Counted from the first letter of the stretch, positions 1 through 9,633 are shown. The stretch: DNA of 64,000 nt from an uncultured Rhodospirillaceae bacterium (GCA_913020445.1 CAJWAR010000008.1:38475-102474); one strand, 5' to 3'. Notes: generated by a model not told the origin, from the letters alone. Made by a program: numbers and translations.

Positions 1-1
1 C

Positions 2-2065
2 GGTCTCACCGGCATTGGATATTCACCGCTCGTTCCCTGGCAGCTTATTGCGGTGCTGGCTGGTTTGGCCTTTTTGTTGTTGGTGTTTGGTGTTTTTCGT
101 GGTGCGCGCGGCTCGTTTATGCGCATGGCGGCGCTGGGCATTCTCGTTTTGGCGCTCTTCAACCCGCACCTTGAGAGTGAAAACCGGACGCCACAGCCTG
201 ATATCGCCATTGTCGCCGTGGATGAATCTTCCAGCCAAAATACCGGCGACCGGCGAGCCCAACTAAAAGCTGCTCTTAAGCACGTACAGGAAAAACTCGC
301 TGCCTACAAAAACCTGCAGCTGCGTGTTGTGCGGGGTCAGGAAACTGATGACGGCACACAAGTGTTTGGTGAGCTTAACCGGGCGCTGGCAGATTTGCCT
401 AAAGGACGCTTTGCCGGAGCTGTGGTGATCACTGATGGCCAGGTACATGATACGCCCCAGAAAAATAATGGCCTAGAGGACCAAAAATTTGAACGCCCAC
501 TCCATCTTTTATTGACCGGCAAACCGAATGAACGGGATCGCCGTTTGGTTGTTGAGCGGGCTCCGGCCTACGGCATTGTTGGTAAAACCGTCAAAATCCG
601 TATTCGCGTCGACGACAATCCGAAAAAGTCAGCCACCTCCGGCAGTGCCGCGCTAAAACTTAAAATCGACGGCAAAAAAGTGATCAATACCACCGTGCCA
701 ATTGGCCGCAGCAAAACGATTACCGTGCCGGTGGATCATGGCGGTGCCACTATTATCGAAATGGAAGTTCAGAAAATGGCCCGCGAATTATCGCTCGCTA
801 ATAATCGAGCGGTAATCACAGTGAATGGCGTACGTGATCGCTTGCGGGTGCTGCTGGTTTCAGGTCAGCCGCATTTGGGTGAACGGACTTGGCGCAACCT
901 ATTGAAGTCTGATCCGTCGGTGGATCTGGTGCATTTTACGATTTTACGACCGCCCGAAAAAAATGACTTCACACCATTGAATGAATTGGCGCTGATCTCG
1001 TTCCCGATCCGCGAGCTGTTCGAGATCAAACTGCATGAATTTGATTTGATCGTGTTTGACCGCTATGTCATCCGCTTCGTGCTACCGCCTAATTATTTTC
1101 AAAACATTGAGCAATATGTGCAGAAAGGTGGCGCCATACTGGCGGCTGTCGGGCCGGACTTTGCCGGCGTACGCAGTCTTTACCACACTCCATTGGGTAA
1201 GATTTTGCCGGGAGAGCCATCCGGCCCCGTTATCGAAAGCGGTTTTCGCGCTAAATTAACCGCCAAGGGCCGCCGCCATCCGGTAACCGGTGGCCTGCCT
1301 GGTTCTAATGGTAAGAAGGTGAAGTGGGGCCGCTGGTTCCGTCAAATCGATGCAGTACCGCGTCAAGGTCATACTTTGATGAACGGGGCGGAAGATAAAC
1401 CGCTATTGATTTTGGATCGGGTCGGCGAAGGTAGGGTGGCGCAATTTATGAGTGATCAAATCTGGCTTTGGGCACGCGGCTATGACGGCGGCGGCCCTCA
1501 TGCCGAATTGTTGCGGCGGCTGGCTCATTGGCTGATGAAAGAGCCTGATCTTGAGGAAGAGGATCTGCGTGCCAAAGTCGATGGTAAGGAATTAACGATT
1601 GAGCGGCGCTCGCTGGACCCTGCACTGCCGCCGATCACGCTGACCGCACCTTCCGGTAAAAAGTCTGTTCTAAAACTTCAGGAAGGTAAAGCTGGCGCAG
1701 CGACGGCAACCGTGACAGCGGAAGAAACCGGGCTTTACAAAATTGAAGATGGCCGCCGCGACACTTTGGCGGCGGTTGGCAAACTAAATCCGCCGGAGCT
1801 CTCCGATCTTCGCGCCTCGCCGGAAAAAATCCAGCCCTTGGTAAAAGCCAGCGGTGGCGGTATTGCCTGGATATCTGAAGGTTTGCCTGATTTCCGGCGC
1901 ACCAAGCCGGGTCGTAGTGGTGCCGGTAATGGCTGGTTCGGGATGGTTAATAATGGCGCCTATACGGTGACCGGCGTGCGCCAAGTGCCGGTCTTTCCAG
2001 CGCTTTTGCTCCTGCTTTTGGTTGCCGGTGGCGTCATGCTTTCCTGGTGGCGGGAGGGGCAGTAA
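2..2065 (+). CDS. VWA / glutamine-amidotransferase-like membrane protein (5' partial)
   Basis: The frame is open to the left edge, so the true start lies just outside the window; 687 codons are visible. Two hydrophobic helices at the N-terminus are followed by a von Willebrand factor A-like segment with a MIDAS-like DESSS motif and a downstream ITDG. After that comes a region resembling the class I glutamine amidotransferase-like fold (RVLLVSGQPH), and a last transmembrane helix sits close to the C-terminus (PALLLLLLVAGGVML). From family knowledge, such proteins lie in alphaproteobacterial clusters after moxR, a DUF58 gene and a DUF4159 gene, and are thought to act at the cell envelope. The exact function is unknown. 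The amidotransferase-like part shows no evident catalytic triad, so it is probably a structural or binding domain. Confidence 0.75.
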   Translation, partial: GLTGIGYSPLVPWQLIAVLAGLAFLLLVFGVFRGARGSFMRMAALGILVLALFNPHLESENRTPQPDIAIVAVDESSSQNTGDRRAQLKAALKHVQEKLAAYKNLQLRVVRGQETDDGTQVFGELNRALADLPKGRFAGAVVITDGQVHDTPQKNNGLEDQKFERPLHLLLTGKPNERDRRLVVERAPAYGIVGKTVKIRIRVDDNPKKSATSGSAALKLKIDGKKVINTTVPIGRSKTITVPVDHGGATIIEMEVQKMARELSLANNRAVITVNGVRDRLRVLLVSGQPHLGERTWRNLLKSDPSVDLVHFTILRPPEKNDFTPLNELALISFPIRELFEIKLHEFDLIVFDRYVIRFVLPPNYFQNIEQYVQKGGAILAAVGPDFAGVRSLYHTPLGKILPGEPSGPVIESGFRAKLTAKGRRHPVTGGLPGSNGKKVKWGRWFRQIDAVPRQGHTLMNGAEDKPLLILDRVGEGRVAQFMSDQIWLWARGYDGGGPHAELLRRLAHWLMKEPDLEEEDLRAKVDGKELTIERRSLDPALPPITLTAPSGKKSVLKLQEGKAGAATATVTAEETGLYKIEDGRRDTLAAVGKLNPPELSDLRASPEKIQPLVKASGGGIAWISEGLPDFRRTKPGRSGAGNGWFGMVNNGAYTVTGVRQVPVFPALLLLLLVAGGVMLSWWREGQ

Positions 2066-2161
2066 ATTCTGCTAGGGCCAAATTAGGGTATGCCCGCGTT
2101 TACCTCGGCGCGAAAATAGGTTTATAGTAAATCGGGAAAAACAATTAGGAATTGATCAGGC

Positions 2162-2503
2162 ATGCCTTTTGTCAGACGCAACGCCGATGGCTTTATCGAA
2201 GCCGTCTTCGCCGGACCGGAAAGCGGCGCCAATGAAGAAGTCCCTGCCGGCAGCGATGAGCTCATGGAGTTTATGGGCGTCGATGTTCAGGAAATCATTA
2301 AAAATGATGAATGGCTGCAGGCCGATTTATCACTCGCCCGCGTTACCGAGGATTTAATCGAAGTGCTCATCGAAAAAGGTGTGATTGCCTTTACCGATTT
2401 GCCGCCAGGTGCGCAAACCAAACTGATCGGCCGCCAAGGATTGCGTACGGAGCTCTCCTATGTCGAAAAACTCTTCGGCAGCGACGACGAGAATTATTTG
2501 TAG
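2162..2503 (+). CDS. Small conserved protein of unknown function
   Basis: A 113-residue acidic, soluble protein with no signal peptide or membrane segment. It begins MPFVRRNADGFIEAVF and contains a helical central part (DLIEVLIEKGVIAFTDLPPGAQTKLI). I recognise the general type as a small protein common in alpha- and gammaproteobacteria that databases often label 'tryptophan synthase subunit beta-like'. It is far too short to be TrpB and has no pyridoxal phosphate lysine motif, so that label should not be carried over. It stands alone between the membrane protein upstream and the radical SAM gene downstream. Function unknown. Confidence 0.7.
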   Translation: MPFVRRNADGFIEAVFAGPESGANEEVPAGSDELMEFMGVDVQEIIKNDEWLQADLSLARVTEDLIEVLIEKGVIAFTDLPPGAQTKLIGRQGLRTELSYVEKLFGSDDENYL

Positions 2504-2572
2504 TTTTGCTCCTCACACCCAACTCGCTCGAACGTGTTTAGCGTGATTTAAATCGAGACGTATAATCGCGCC

Positions 2573-3598
2573 ATGAACTTTCATGCGCCTATATATTCTG
2601 ATCCGCCGGCCTCCCGACAACAATCAGCGCTGCTCAACCTGGTTCAAGGTAAGCCAGTGCTGGCAATTTTTGAGTTTACCCTGATGTGCAATTCAGCCTG
2701 CGGCTATTGCGATCTGCCCTTGAACCAAAAACGCTATGAGCTGAGCCGGGCTGAGATTAAACGGATTTTCACTGGCCTCTTTCGGAGCGGAATTCGTCAT
2801 CTCTTTATCCAAGGCGGTGAGCCGTTACTGCGCAAAGATTTACCAGACGTGCTGGAAGATTTGGCCGCAATTGGATTTGCTATGACGCTGGTCACCAATG
2901 GCACACGCTTGACCGCGGAGCTGGTCGCGCGCCTGGCCAGGCTACCGGTCTCGATCTCCGTTAGTCTCGATACCCTTAACCGGGAGCGCTATCGGCGTAT
3001 CCGTGGACGCGATCAATTGCCGCAAGTTCTGGCTGGCTTGGAGCTGTTGGCGGACTATCCTCAGGCAAAACATCTCACTTGTATCGTCACCGAGCAAAAT
3101 CGAACTGACGTTCGCGAAGTTACCAAGTTTGCCCGGATGCGGGGTTTTACGCCGATTATCGGCGCCTATCATTGGGATGTCTTGGCCTATGGTAAGGCGG
3201 AGGCTGAATTGATGTATGAGCGGGAAACAGCCATCGCGGTTTTTAACGATCTGGTGAATTCCAATACTGTGCCGCGCGGCTATTTCCGGGAATTTTTGAA
3301 CGATAATTTGCGCTGGCTCAAAGGTAAAAAGCTAAGGCCCTGCGATGCCGGGAAATACAGCATTGCGATTGACGCCTCCGGGAACCTATCAGCCTGCCTC
3401 GCCATGCCGCATGTTGGTAATCTCCGGCAGCAGAGTTTGGCCGAAATTTTGGCGCAGCTTGATCGGACAGCGATCAAACAATGCTCTGATCAATCATCTT
3501 GTAATATATTGTGCAGCCGGGTGGTCGGCTCACAGCTGCGAAATCCGCTTGCCGGACTAACTCGGAAAGCCATCGGTCTGGCGCAGCGCTTCGCCTAA
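2573..3598 (+). CDS. Radical SAM/SPASM-type protein, substrate unknown
   Basis: A 341-residue protein with the radical SAM cluster motif CNSACGYC near residues 39-46, the following GGEP motif (FIQGGEPLL) and a TNGT strand, which together make the half barrel. The C-terminal part has a SPASM-like cysteine set: RPCDAGKYSIAIDASG, then SACLAMPHVGNL, then a CxxxxxCxxxC group. This would hold one or more auxiliary iron-sulfur clusters. Proteins of this layout (PqqE, MoaA-like, peptide maturases) modify peptides or small molecules. No precursor peptide or partner is visible beside it, so the substrate cannot be named. Its last 42 bases overlap the 3' end of trmL on the other strand. Confidence 0.8.
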   Translation: MNFHAPIYSDPPASRQQSALLNLVQGKPVLAIFEFTLMCNSACGYCDLPLNQKRYELSRAEIKRIFTGLFRSGIRHLFIQGGEPLLRKDLPDVLEDLAAIGFAMTLVTNGTRLTAELVARLARLPVSISVSLDTLNRERYRRIRGRDQLPQVLAGLELLADYPQAKHLTCIVTEQNRTDVREVTKFARMRGFTPIIGAYHWDVLAYGKAEAELMYERETAIAVFNDLVNSNTVPRGYFREFLNDNLRWLKGKKLRPCDAGKYSIAIDASGNLSACLAMPHVGNLRQQSLAEILAQLDRTAIKQCSDQSSCNILCSRVVGSQLRNPLAGLTRKAIGLAQRFA

Positions 3599-4021
3599 GA
3601 CCATCGCCGCCGAAACAGCAATATTGAGACTGCGCATCTCCGGCGACATCGGCACTGCTACGCGGGCATCAACTGCATCGTGGACGTCGCCCGGCACGCC
3701 GGCGCTTTCCCGGCCCAACAATAAAATATCGGCCGGCTGAAATTCGAAATCCGTATAGGGTGTGTCGGCTTTGGTGGTGAGCAGAACGATTCGCGCTTTG
3801 GTATCGCGGGCTGCGTTATTTTCGATAAATTTAGCCCAGGAGCCATGCTTAGTGAGCTCGACTTGATCGAGATAATCCATACCGGCGCGCTTTAAACGGC
3901 GGTCACTGAAGACAAAGCCGCAGGGCTCAATAATGTCAACGCTGATGCCAAAACAGGCTGCTAAACGCAGGATTGTCCCGGTATTTTGAGGGATATCCGG
4001 CTCGAAGAGGGCTAATCGCAT
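3557..4021 (-). CDS. trmL: tRNA (cytidine(34)-2'-O)-methyltransferase TrmL
   Basis: A 154-residue SPOUT-class methyltransferase that 2'-O-methylates the wobble base of certain leucine tRNAs. The N-terminus LFEPDIPQNTG is the family signature. The C-terminal knot that binds S-adenosylmethionine is visible as LLLGRESAGVP and PMSPEMRSLNIAVSAAMVLGE. Length matches the single-domain TrmL/YibK type. The gene is convergent with the radical SAM gene and their coding ends overlap by 42 bases; divergent from it lies the pet operon, so the roughly 250 bases to petA should hold both promoters. Confidence 0.93.
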   Translation of the reverse strand: MRLALFEPDIPQNTGTILRLAACFGISVDIIEPCGFVFSDRRLKRAGMDYLDQVELTKHGSWAKFIENNAARDTKARIVLLTTKADTPYTDFEFQPADILLLGRESAGVPGDVHDAVDARVAVPMSPEMRSLNIAVSAAMVLGEALRQTDGFPS

Positions 4022-4275
4022 AAAAGTTACACCTTTTGTTTATTCTAAATCTAATAAAAACCTGCAAAAACCACACGAATTCGGGGACTTTTTCCCCAAA
4101 AAATCAGCATTTTATCGGGCATTTTGCCTTTTCTAATCAGATATTCTGCATTATACCTTGCCCCATTCAAAGACCTGGACACTGTGAATTCAAAAAATAA
4201 TCCCCATTTATGCGTTAGTTACTTTTGCTAAGGACTGAACATCCGGAATTAGCCGGTGTGAAAGAGGAAATAGGT

Positions 4276-4848
4276 ATGGCTGATACAGCTTCAACCGCAG
4301 AGGGCACGGCAAACGGTTCGTCAGACGACTCGCACGACGATACCAAGCGTGACTTTCTTTTATATTCAACGATAGCCGTCGGTGCTGCGGGCACGGTGAT
4401 GGCCGCATGGCCCTTCATTGATATCATGAACCCGTCGAAAGACGTGCTCGCTTTGGCTTCGACCGAGCTTGATATTTCGTCAGTCGAGGAAGGCCAAAGC
4501 ATTACCGCCATTTGGCGCGGCAAGCCGATATTTGTGCGCCGCCGGACGGCGAAGGAAATAGAAACCGCTCAGGCCACGGAATTGAAAGACCTCCCCGACC
4601 CTGAAGCCGATAAGGATCGGGTCAAAAAAAGTCAGTGGCTGGTCATGATCGGTGTTTGCACCCATCTCGGCTGTATACCGCTGGGCCAAAAAAGCGGCGA
4701 TACCAAAGGTGAATTTGGTGGCTGGTTCTGCCCCTGTCACGGATCGCACTATGATACTTCCGGACGTATTCGCAAAGGTCCGGCACCGAAGAATTTGCCG
4801 ATACCGCCGTATAAATTCATCGATGACACAAACATTCTTATAGGTTAG
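4276..4848 (+). CDS. petA: Ubiquinol-cytochrome c reductase Rieske iron-sulfur subunit
   Basis: The Rieske subunit of cytochrome bc1 accepts electrons from ubiquinol and passes them to cytochrome c1 in the inner membrane. Cluster box I is C128-T-H130-L-G-C133 and box II is C152-P-C154-H155-G-S, giving the two Cys and two His ligands and the disulfide pair. One anchor helix lies at about residues 28-51. The start is set at ATG 4276 because AGAGGAAAT sits 6 bases before it; an upstream TTG at 4225 has no ribosome site. The Tat-like signal reads KRDFLLY, with Lys-Arg in place of the usual Arg-Arg. First gene of petABC, with 11 bases before petB. Confidence 0.95.
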   Translation: MADTASTAEGTANGSSDDSHDDTKRDFLLYSTIAVGAAGTVMAAWPFIDIMNPSKDVLALASTELDISSVEEGQSITAIWRGKPIFVRRRTAKEIETAQATELKDLPDPEADKDRVKKSQWLVMIGVCTHLGCIPLGQKSGDTKGEFGGWFCPCHGSHYDTSGRIRKGPAPKNLPIPPYKFIDDTNILIG

Positions 4849-4859
4849 GGAGCCAAAAC

Positions 4860-6140
4860 ATGAGCACGCCAACCTGGAAAAATCCTATCGTTCAATGGGT
4901 CGATCACCGCTTACCGATCGTTACCTTTCTCGATCATGCGATTGTAAAATACCCGACACCGCGCAATCTGAACTACTGGTGGAATTTTGGCTCACTCGCC
5001 GGCCTTATTCTGGTCATTATGATCGGAACCGGGATCATTCTCGCGATGAGTTACACCCCTCATACGTCGATGGCTTTCGATTCCGTTGAACGCATTATGC
5101 GGGACGTTAATTATGGCTGGTTGATCCGCTATCTCCACATGAACGGCGGATCAATGTTCTTTATTGCTGTCTACATCCACATTTTCCGCGGTATGTATTA
5201 CGGCTCCTATAAAGAGCCACGTGAATTGCTATGGATCATCGGTATTTTTATCTTCTTCGCCATGATGTCCACGGCCTTCTTAGGCTATGTGCTGCCCTGG
5301 GGCCAAATGAGCTTTTGGGGCGCAACGGTTATCACCAATTTATTCTCAATCATTCCGTTCTTTGGTGAGTCCATCGTGCAATGGCTGTGGGGTGGCTTCT
5401 CGATCGACAATCCGACTTTGAATAAATTCTATTCTTTGCATTATCTCATGCCGTTTGTGATTTTTGCTTTGGTGTTTGTCCATTTGTGGGCGCTGCACAC
5501 GCATAAATCCAGCAACCCCTTGGGTATTGAGGTTAAAGGGGACGAAGATGAAATTCCTTTCCATCCCTATTACACGGCGAAAGATGCTTACGGTGTCGGC
5601 CTATTCCTAATTTTCTTCTTAGGCTTCACGTTCTTTGCACCGAACTTCTTTGGTGAGCCGGACAACTATATCGAAGCCAATCCATTGGTTACGCCAACGC
5701 ATATTGTGCCGGAATGGTATTTCCTGCCGTTTTACGCGATCCTGCGTGCGGTGCCGGATAACTTTGTCGATGTCTGGGGCATCCTGCCAGTAATTATTTC
5801 GGCGAAAGCCGCCGGCGTGATTGCCATGTTCGCCTCGATCCTATTGTTGCTGGTGTTGCCTTGGCTGGACACTTCAAAAGTCAGAAGCGCAAAGTTCCGG
5901 CCGACCTATTTTTGGCTATTTTGGTTATTTGTCATCGATACGATTATCTTGGGCTTTATGGGCGCCAAGCCTGCCGAAGGAACCTTTTTGCTCATTGGAC
6001 GATTGGCGACCGCCTATTATTTCCTCCATCTGGTGATTTTTATTCCACTGGTTGGTAAATTCGAGAAAACCAAACCATTGCCAGAAAGTATTAGCGCGGC
6101 AGTAACTGCCGGCGGATCTGATGCGAAGGAGGGCAGCTAA
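4860..6140 (+). CDS. petB: Ubiquinol-cytochrome c reductase cytochrome b
   Basis: A 426-residue polytopic protein of the bc1 complex that carries the two b hemes and the quinol oxidation and quinone reduction sites. Visible marks are [13 protein letters not shown] and the [19 protein letters not shown] stretch of the first half, and the [16 protein letters not shown] motif of the Qo site. Eight or so transmembrane helices are evident. Length is usual for alphaproteobacteria. It lies between petA and petC, with the petB stop overlapping the petC start by one base (TAATG), which suggests translational coupling. Confidence 0.97.
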   Translation: MSTPTWKNPIVQWVDHRLPIVTFLDHAIVKYPTPRNLNYWWNFGSLAGLILVIMIGTGIILAMSYTPHTSMAFDSVERIMRDVNYGWLIRYLHMNGGSMFFIAVYIHIFRGMYYGSYKEPRELLWIIGIFIFFAMMSTAFLGYVLPWGQMSFWGATVITNLFSIIPFFGESIVQWLWGGFSIDNPTLNKFYSLHYLMPFVIFALVFVHLWALHTHKSSNPLGIEVKGDEDEIPFHPYYTAKDAYGVGLFLIFFLGFTFFAPNFFGEPDNYIEANPLVTPTHIVPEWYFLPFYAILRAVPDNFVDVWGILPVIISAKAAGVIAMFASILLLLVLPWLDTSKVRSAKFRPTYFWLFWLFVIDTIILGFMGAKPAEGTFLLIGRLATAYYFLHLVIFIPLVGKFEKTKPLPESISAAVTAGGSDAKEGS

Positions 6141-6928
6141 TGTTTAAAAAAATCCTTATCGTTGCCTTCGTTTTTGCACTTTTTTCCAGCATCAACGCTG
6201 GCCCGCTACAAGCCGCCGAGGGGGCCGCGCATCCGGCATCCCAGGAATGGACGACCGACGGTCTGTTTGGTTTCTTTGATCGCAAACAACTCAAGCGCGG
6301 CTGGCAGGTTTACAGCGAAATCTGTGCGTCGTGCCATTCTGTGCGCCTGGTTTATTACCGCCATCTTGAGGAAATCGGATTTTCTCCGGATGAAGTAAAA
6401 AAGATCGCGGCTGAAGCGGAAGTGGCAGCCGGTCCCAACGAGGACGGTGAGACCCATAACGATGGCGAGCTTATTGTGCGCCCCGGTAAACCGTTCGATA
6501 AGATCGTCTCACCTTACCCGAACGATCTTGCCGCTCGGGCAGCAAATGCTGGTGCGTTGCCGCCTGATCTGTCTTTGATGACCAAAGCCCGGAAAAATGG
6601 CGCCAATTATTTGCATGCCTTGTTGACTGGCTATAAAGAGGCGCCAGCGGACTTTAAATTAACAGAAGACATGAACTACAACCCGTATTTCCCGGGATCA
6701 CAAATCGCCATGGGCGAACCTTTGAGCGATGATGGTGTCGAATATGCCGACGGTACCAAAGCGACGGTTGATCAAATGTCGAAAGACATAACAGCCTTTT
6801 TAGTTTGGGCCGCCGAACCTGAATTGGAAGAGCGTAAGCGCATGGGCGTCAAGGTGATGCTGTTCCTGATTATCTTTACCGCCATGCTCTATGCGGTGAA
6901 ACGTCAAGTTTGGGCCAAGCTGCATTAA
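6140..6928 (+). CDS. petC: Ubiquinol-cytochrome c reductase cytochrome c1
   Basis: A 262-residue membrane-anchored c-type cytochrome of the bc1 complex. It has a Sec signal peptide over residues 1-26, the heme attachment motif C62-A-S-C65-H66, a later Met ligand region (GSQIAMGEPLSDDGVEY) and a C-terminal anchor helix (VMLFLIIFTAMLYAVKRQVW). It is translated directly after petB through a TAATG overlap. A strong hairpin terminator follows 34 bases after the stop codon, which marks the end of the petABC transcript. Confidence 0.96.
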   Translation: MFKKILIVAFVFALFSSINAGPLQAAEGAAHPASQEWTTDGLFGFFDRKQLKRGWQVYSEICASCHSVRLVYYRHLEEIGFSPDEVKKIAAEAEVAAGPNEDGETHNDGELIVRPGKPFDKIVSPYPNDLAARAANAGALPPDLSLMTKARKNGANYLHALLTGYKEAPADFKLTEDMNYNPYFPGSQIAMGEPLSDDGVEYADGTKATVDQMSKDITAFLVWAAEPELEERKRMGVKVMLFLIIFTAMLYAVKRQVWAKLH

Positions 6929-6962
6929 AATATCTGTTTTCGAAGAATTTATTTGAAGTAGG

Positions 6963-7003
6963 GGCGTTTAGATAGTTTAAGCTATCTGAACGCCTTTATT
7001 TTT
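6963..7003 (+). terminator. Rho-independent terminator after petABC
   Basis: A 13-base-pair stem (6963-6975 with 6982-6994, one G-T pair) with a 6-base loop is followed by TTTATTTTT. It closes the petABC operon. It also sits only 12 bases before the start codon of the next gene, so transcripts that read through it would carry the hairpin close to that gene's ribosome site. Confidence 0.9.
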
Positions 7004-7015
7004 GGGAGTACAAGA

Positions 7016-7597
7016 ATGAAAAATCTAATTGTGGCGCTATTGCCTTTTGTGGCGGCTTTTGCCATTGCCGGCACTCTAGAGGCCGCCGGTAAACCGAAAG
7101 TTCATTTCAAAACCAATGTTGGTGATTTCACCATCGAGCTGGAACCGGAGAAGGCGCCGCAAACCGTCGCTAACTTTCTGCAATATGTACGGGAGGGCCA
7201 TTATGATGGCATGATTTTCCACCGCGTGATTAAGGCATTTATGATCCAGGGCGGTGGCTTTGATACAAAATACGATAAAAAACCAACCCGGGGACCAATC
7301 CCGAATGAAGCGGATAAAGGGATACCGAACGAACGCGGCACCATCGCGATGGCCAGGACCGGTGATCCCCATTCGGCGACCAATCAGTTTTTTATCAATG
7401 TAAAGTTTAACGGCTTTCTCAATTATCGTTCAAAGACTCAGCAGGGCTGGGGTTATACCGCCTTTGGCCGGGTGATTGATGGCATGAACATTGTCGGTCG
7501 AATATCCAGGATGGAAACGGGTCCGGGCGGACCTTTCCCAACCGATGTGCCGCAAAAACAAGTGGTAATCGAGAAAGCAAAAATTATTTCTGAGTAG
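7016..7597 (+). CDS. Secreted peptidyl-prolyl cis-trans isomerase (cyclophilin)
   Basis: A 193-residue cyclophilin-type foldase with a Sec signal peptide (cleavage likely after LEAAG or nearby), so it should act in the periplasm. Core motifs are TIELEPEKAPQTVANF, FHRVIKAFMIQGGGF, the active-site stretch GTIAMARTGDPHSATNQFFIN and AFGRVIDGMNIV. The Trp that gives cyclosporin binding in eukaryotic enzymes is not in its usual setting, as is common in bacteria. The ribosome site GGGAG lies directly behind the pet terminator hairpin, so it must be read either from a promoter overlapping the hairpin or by read-through. It is 11 bases before mtnP. Confidence 0.92.
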   Translation: MKNLIVALLPFVAAFAIAGTLEAAGKPKVHFKTNVGDFTIELEPEKAPQTVANFLQYVREGHYDGMIFHRVIKAFMIQGGGFDTKYDKKPTRGPIPNEADKGIPNERGTIAMARTGDPHSATNQFFINVKFNGFLNYRSKTQQGWGYTAFGRVIDGMNIVGRISRMETGPGGPFPTDVPQKQVVIEKAKIISE

Positions 7598-7608
7598 GGG
7601 GAACTAAA

Positions 7609-8481
7609 ATGTCTGGGACACCAATCATTGGTATCATTGGCGGCAGCGGTTTATATGAAATTGACGGGCTGACCAATACGCGCTGGGAGCGGGTCCAAAG
7701 CCCCTTCGGGCCGACTTCGGACGAGTTTCTGTTTGGTGAGTTGGATGGGCTGCAATTGGTGTTTCTGCCGCGTCATGGCCGCGGTCATAAAATTCCACCG
7801 TCTGAGCTAAATTTTCGCGCCAATATCGATGCCCTCAAACGCGCCGGCGTGACGGAGATTATATCCTTATCGGCTTGCGGATCGTTTAAGGAAGAACTTG
7901 ACCCCGGCACCTTTGTCATTGCCGATCAATTCATCGACCGGACTTTCGCACGGGTTAAAAGTTTCTTTGGCACCGGTATGGTGGCCCATGTTGGCTTTGG
8001 CCACCCGGTTTGTTCCCGGCTTGGCGATGCGCTGGAAGCAGGTGCCAAGGTGCTTGATATTAAAACCCAACGCGGCGGCACCTATCTCGCCATGGAAGGA
8101 CCACAGTTCTCGACCCTCGCCGAGTCTAAGCTTTATAAATCCTGGGATTGCGATGTCATCGGCATGACAAATATGCCGGAAGCCAAGCTCGCCCGTGAAG
8201 CTGAGATGTGCTACGCGACGGTTGCGATGGTGACCGATTTTGATTGCTGGCATCCGGATCATGATCACGTGACGGTCGATGCGATCATTAAAGTTTTGCT
8301 CGGCAACGCTGATAATGCGCGCTCTCTAGTTAAAGAAGTTGTGCCTAAATTGTCGGGCCGCACAGAGTTGTGCTCGGATGGCTGTCACACTGCCCTTGAA
8401 AATGCGCTGATCACGGCTCCGGAAGCCCGCGACCCGGATGTCTGCGCCAAGCTCGATGCGGTCGCCGGTAGGGTTCTGTAA
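7609..8481 (+). CDS. mtnP: S-methyl-5'-thioadenosine phosphorylase
   Basis: A 290-residue phosphorylase that splits 5'-methylthioadenosine, a by-product of polyamine and homoserine lactone synthesis, into adenine and 5-methylthioribose 1-phosphate. Typical marks are IGIIGGSGLYEI at the N-terminus, the phosphate-binding FLPRHGRGHKIPPSELNFRAN, the TYLAMEGPQFSTLAES stretch and the purine-site IGMTNMPEAKLAREAEMCYA followed by TDFDCW. The Asp of TDFDCW is the kind seen in adenine-using enzymes. It is followed after three bases by mtnA, the next step of the same pathway. Confidence 0.95.
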   Translation: MSGTPIIGIIGGSGLYEIDGLTNTRWERVQSPFGPTSDEFLFGELDGLQLVFLPRHGRGHKIPPSELNFRANIDALKRAGVTEIISLSACGSFKEELDPGTFVIADQFIDRTFARVKSFFGTGMVAHVGFGHPVCSRLGDALEAGAKVLDIKTQRGGTYLAMEGPQFSTLAESKLYKSWDCDVIGMTNMPEAKLAREAEMCYATVAMVTDFDCWHPDHDHVTVDAIIKVLLGNADNARSLVKEVVPKLSGRTELCSDGCHTALENALITAPEARDPDVCAKLDAVAGRVL

Positions 8482-8484
8482 GTT

Positions 8485-9576
8485 ATGAAAGTTAACGGCA
8501 CCCCTTATCGGACGATCTGGCTGGCCGAAGATGGTTGGGCGGCGGAGATCATTGATCAGACCAAACTGCCCCATGAGTTTATCACCGTGCGCCTTGAAAC
8601 CATGCAGGATGCTGCCATTGCCATCAAAGATATGTGGGTGCGGGGTGCGCCCTTAATTGGCGCAACAGCAGCTTACGGTGTTGCTTTGGCAATGCGGCAA
8701 GATGTGTCAGATGCCAACCTAGCCGCCATGTATGATCATTTATTCGCGACCCGCCCGACAGCGGTTAATCTGCGCTGGGCCTTGGATGATATGAAATCGT
8801 TGTTAACCCCTCTACCGGAAAGTGAACGGCAAGCAGCGGCCTATAAACGAGCTGCCGAGATTTGCGATGAAGATGTTGAGATTTGCTCGAACATTGGTGA
8901 ACATGGTGCGGCCATCATCAAGGCAATATCTGAAAAGAAAAACGGTGCAACGGTTAATATTCTAACCCATTGCAACGCCGGCTGGCTGGCGACGGTCGAT
9001 TGGGGCACGGCCCTGGCGCCGATCTATAAAGCCTTTAACGCCGGCATTGATGTCCATGTCTGGGCCGATGAAACCCGGCCCCGTAATCAAGGGGCTAGTT
9101 TGACAGCCTGGGAACTTGGCCAGCACGGCGTTCCGCATACGGTCATTGTCGATAATGTCGGCGGCCATCTGATGCAGCATGGCGAAGTTGACTTGGTGAT
9201 TACCGGCACCGACCGGACAACCTTTACCGGCGATGTCTGCAATAAGATCGGCACCTATCTCAAAGCCTTGGCAGCGCATGACAACGATGTGCCGTTTTAT
9301 GTCGGCCTGCCATCACCGACCATCGATTGGACCGTCGAAGATGGTGTGCGTGATATTCCAATTGAGGAGCGTGACGCCACCGAAGTGACGGTGATGACCG
9401 GGCGCGACAGCTCCGGTGCGGTCTCGGATGTGCAAATAACCCCGGACGGCTCGCCGGCGGCTAATTACGCTTTTGATGTGACGCCGAGGCGTTTGGTTAC
9501 GGGGCTGATTACTGAGCGCGGCGTCAGTGAAGCAAGTGCCGAGGGTTTAAAAAAACTTTTTCCAGAATTTGCCTAA
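8485..9576 (+). CDS. mtnA: S-methyl-5-thioribose-1-phosphate isomerase
   Basis: A 363-residue aldose-ketose isomerase that turns methylthioribose 1-phosphate into the ribulose form in methionine salvage. It belongs to the eIF2B-alpha-like family. Visible motifs are [17 protein letters not shown], the catalytic Cys segment [30 protein letters not shown] and the acid residue segment [20 protein letters not shown]. It directly follows mtnP. No further salvage genes (mtnB, C, D, K) are in the window, so later steps are elsewhere or the pathway takes a shunt. Confidence 0.95.
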   Translation: MKVNGTPYRTIWLAEDGWAAEIIDQTKLPHEFITVRLETMQDAAIAIKDMWVRGAPLIGATAAYGVALAMRQDVSDANLAAMYDHLFATRPTAVNLRWALDDMKSLLTPLPESERQAAAYKRAAEICDEDVEICSNIGEHGAAIIKAISEKKNGATVNILTHCNAGWLATVDWGTALAPIYKAFNAGIDVHVWADETRPRNQGASLTAWELGQHGVPHTVIVDNVGGHLMQHGEVDLVITGTDRTTFTGDVCNKIGTYLKALAAHDNDVPFYVGLPSPTIDWTVEDGVRDIPIEERDATEVTVMTGRDSSGAVSDVQITPDGSPAANYAFDVTPRRLVTGLITERGVSEASAEGLKKLFPEFA

Positions 9577-9616
9577 CGCGGTAGCCGGAGCTTATTGCCG
9601 CACGACAAATCCCAAG

Positions 9617-9633
9617 TGTCTATATATCGGACA
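9617..9633. promoter_or_regulatory. Candidate operator 1 upstream of TAXI genes (TGTC-N9-GACA)
   Basis: An inverted repeat with half sites TGTC and GACA and a 9-base spacer, ending 136 bases before the start codon of the first TAXI gene. The same arrangement recurs at 11024-11040 and 12354-12370 at almost the same distance from the second and third genes. This is seen directly; the role as a regulator binding site is inferred. Confidence 0.5.

Noticed and set aside
2162-2503. Naming the small protein as tryptophan synthase beta
   Set aside because: 113 residues without the cofactor Lys motif cannot be TrpB; this label is a propagated error.
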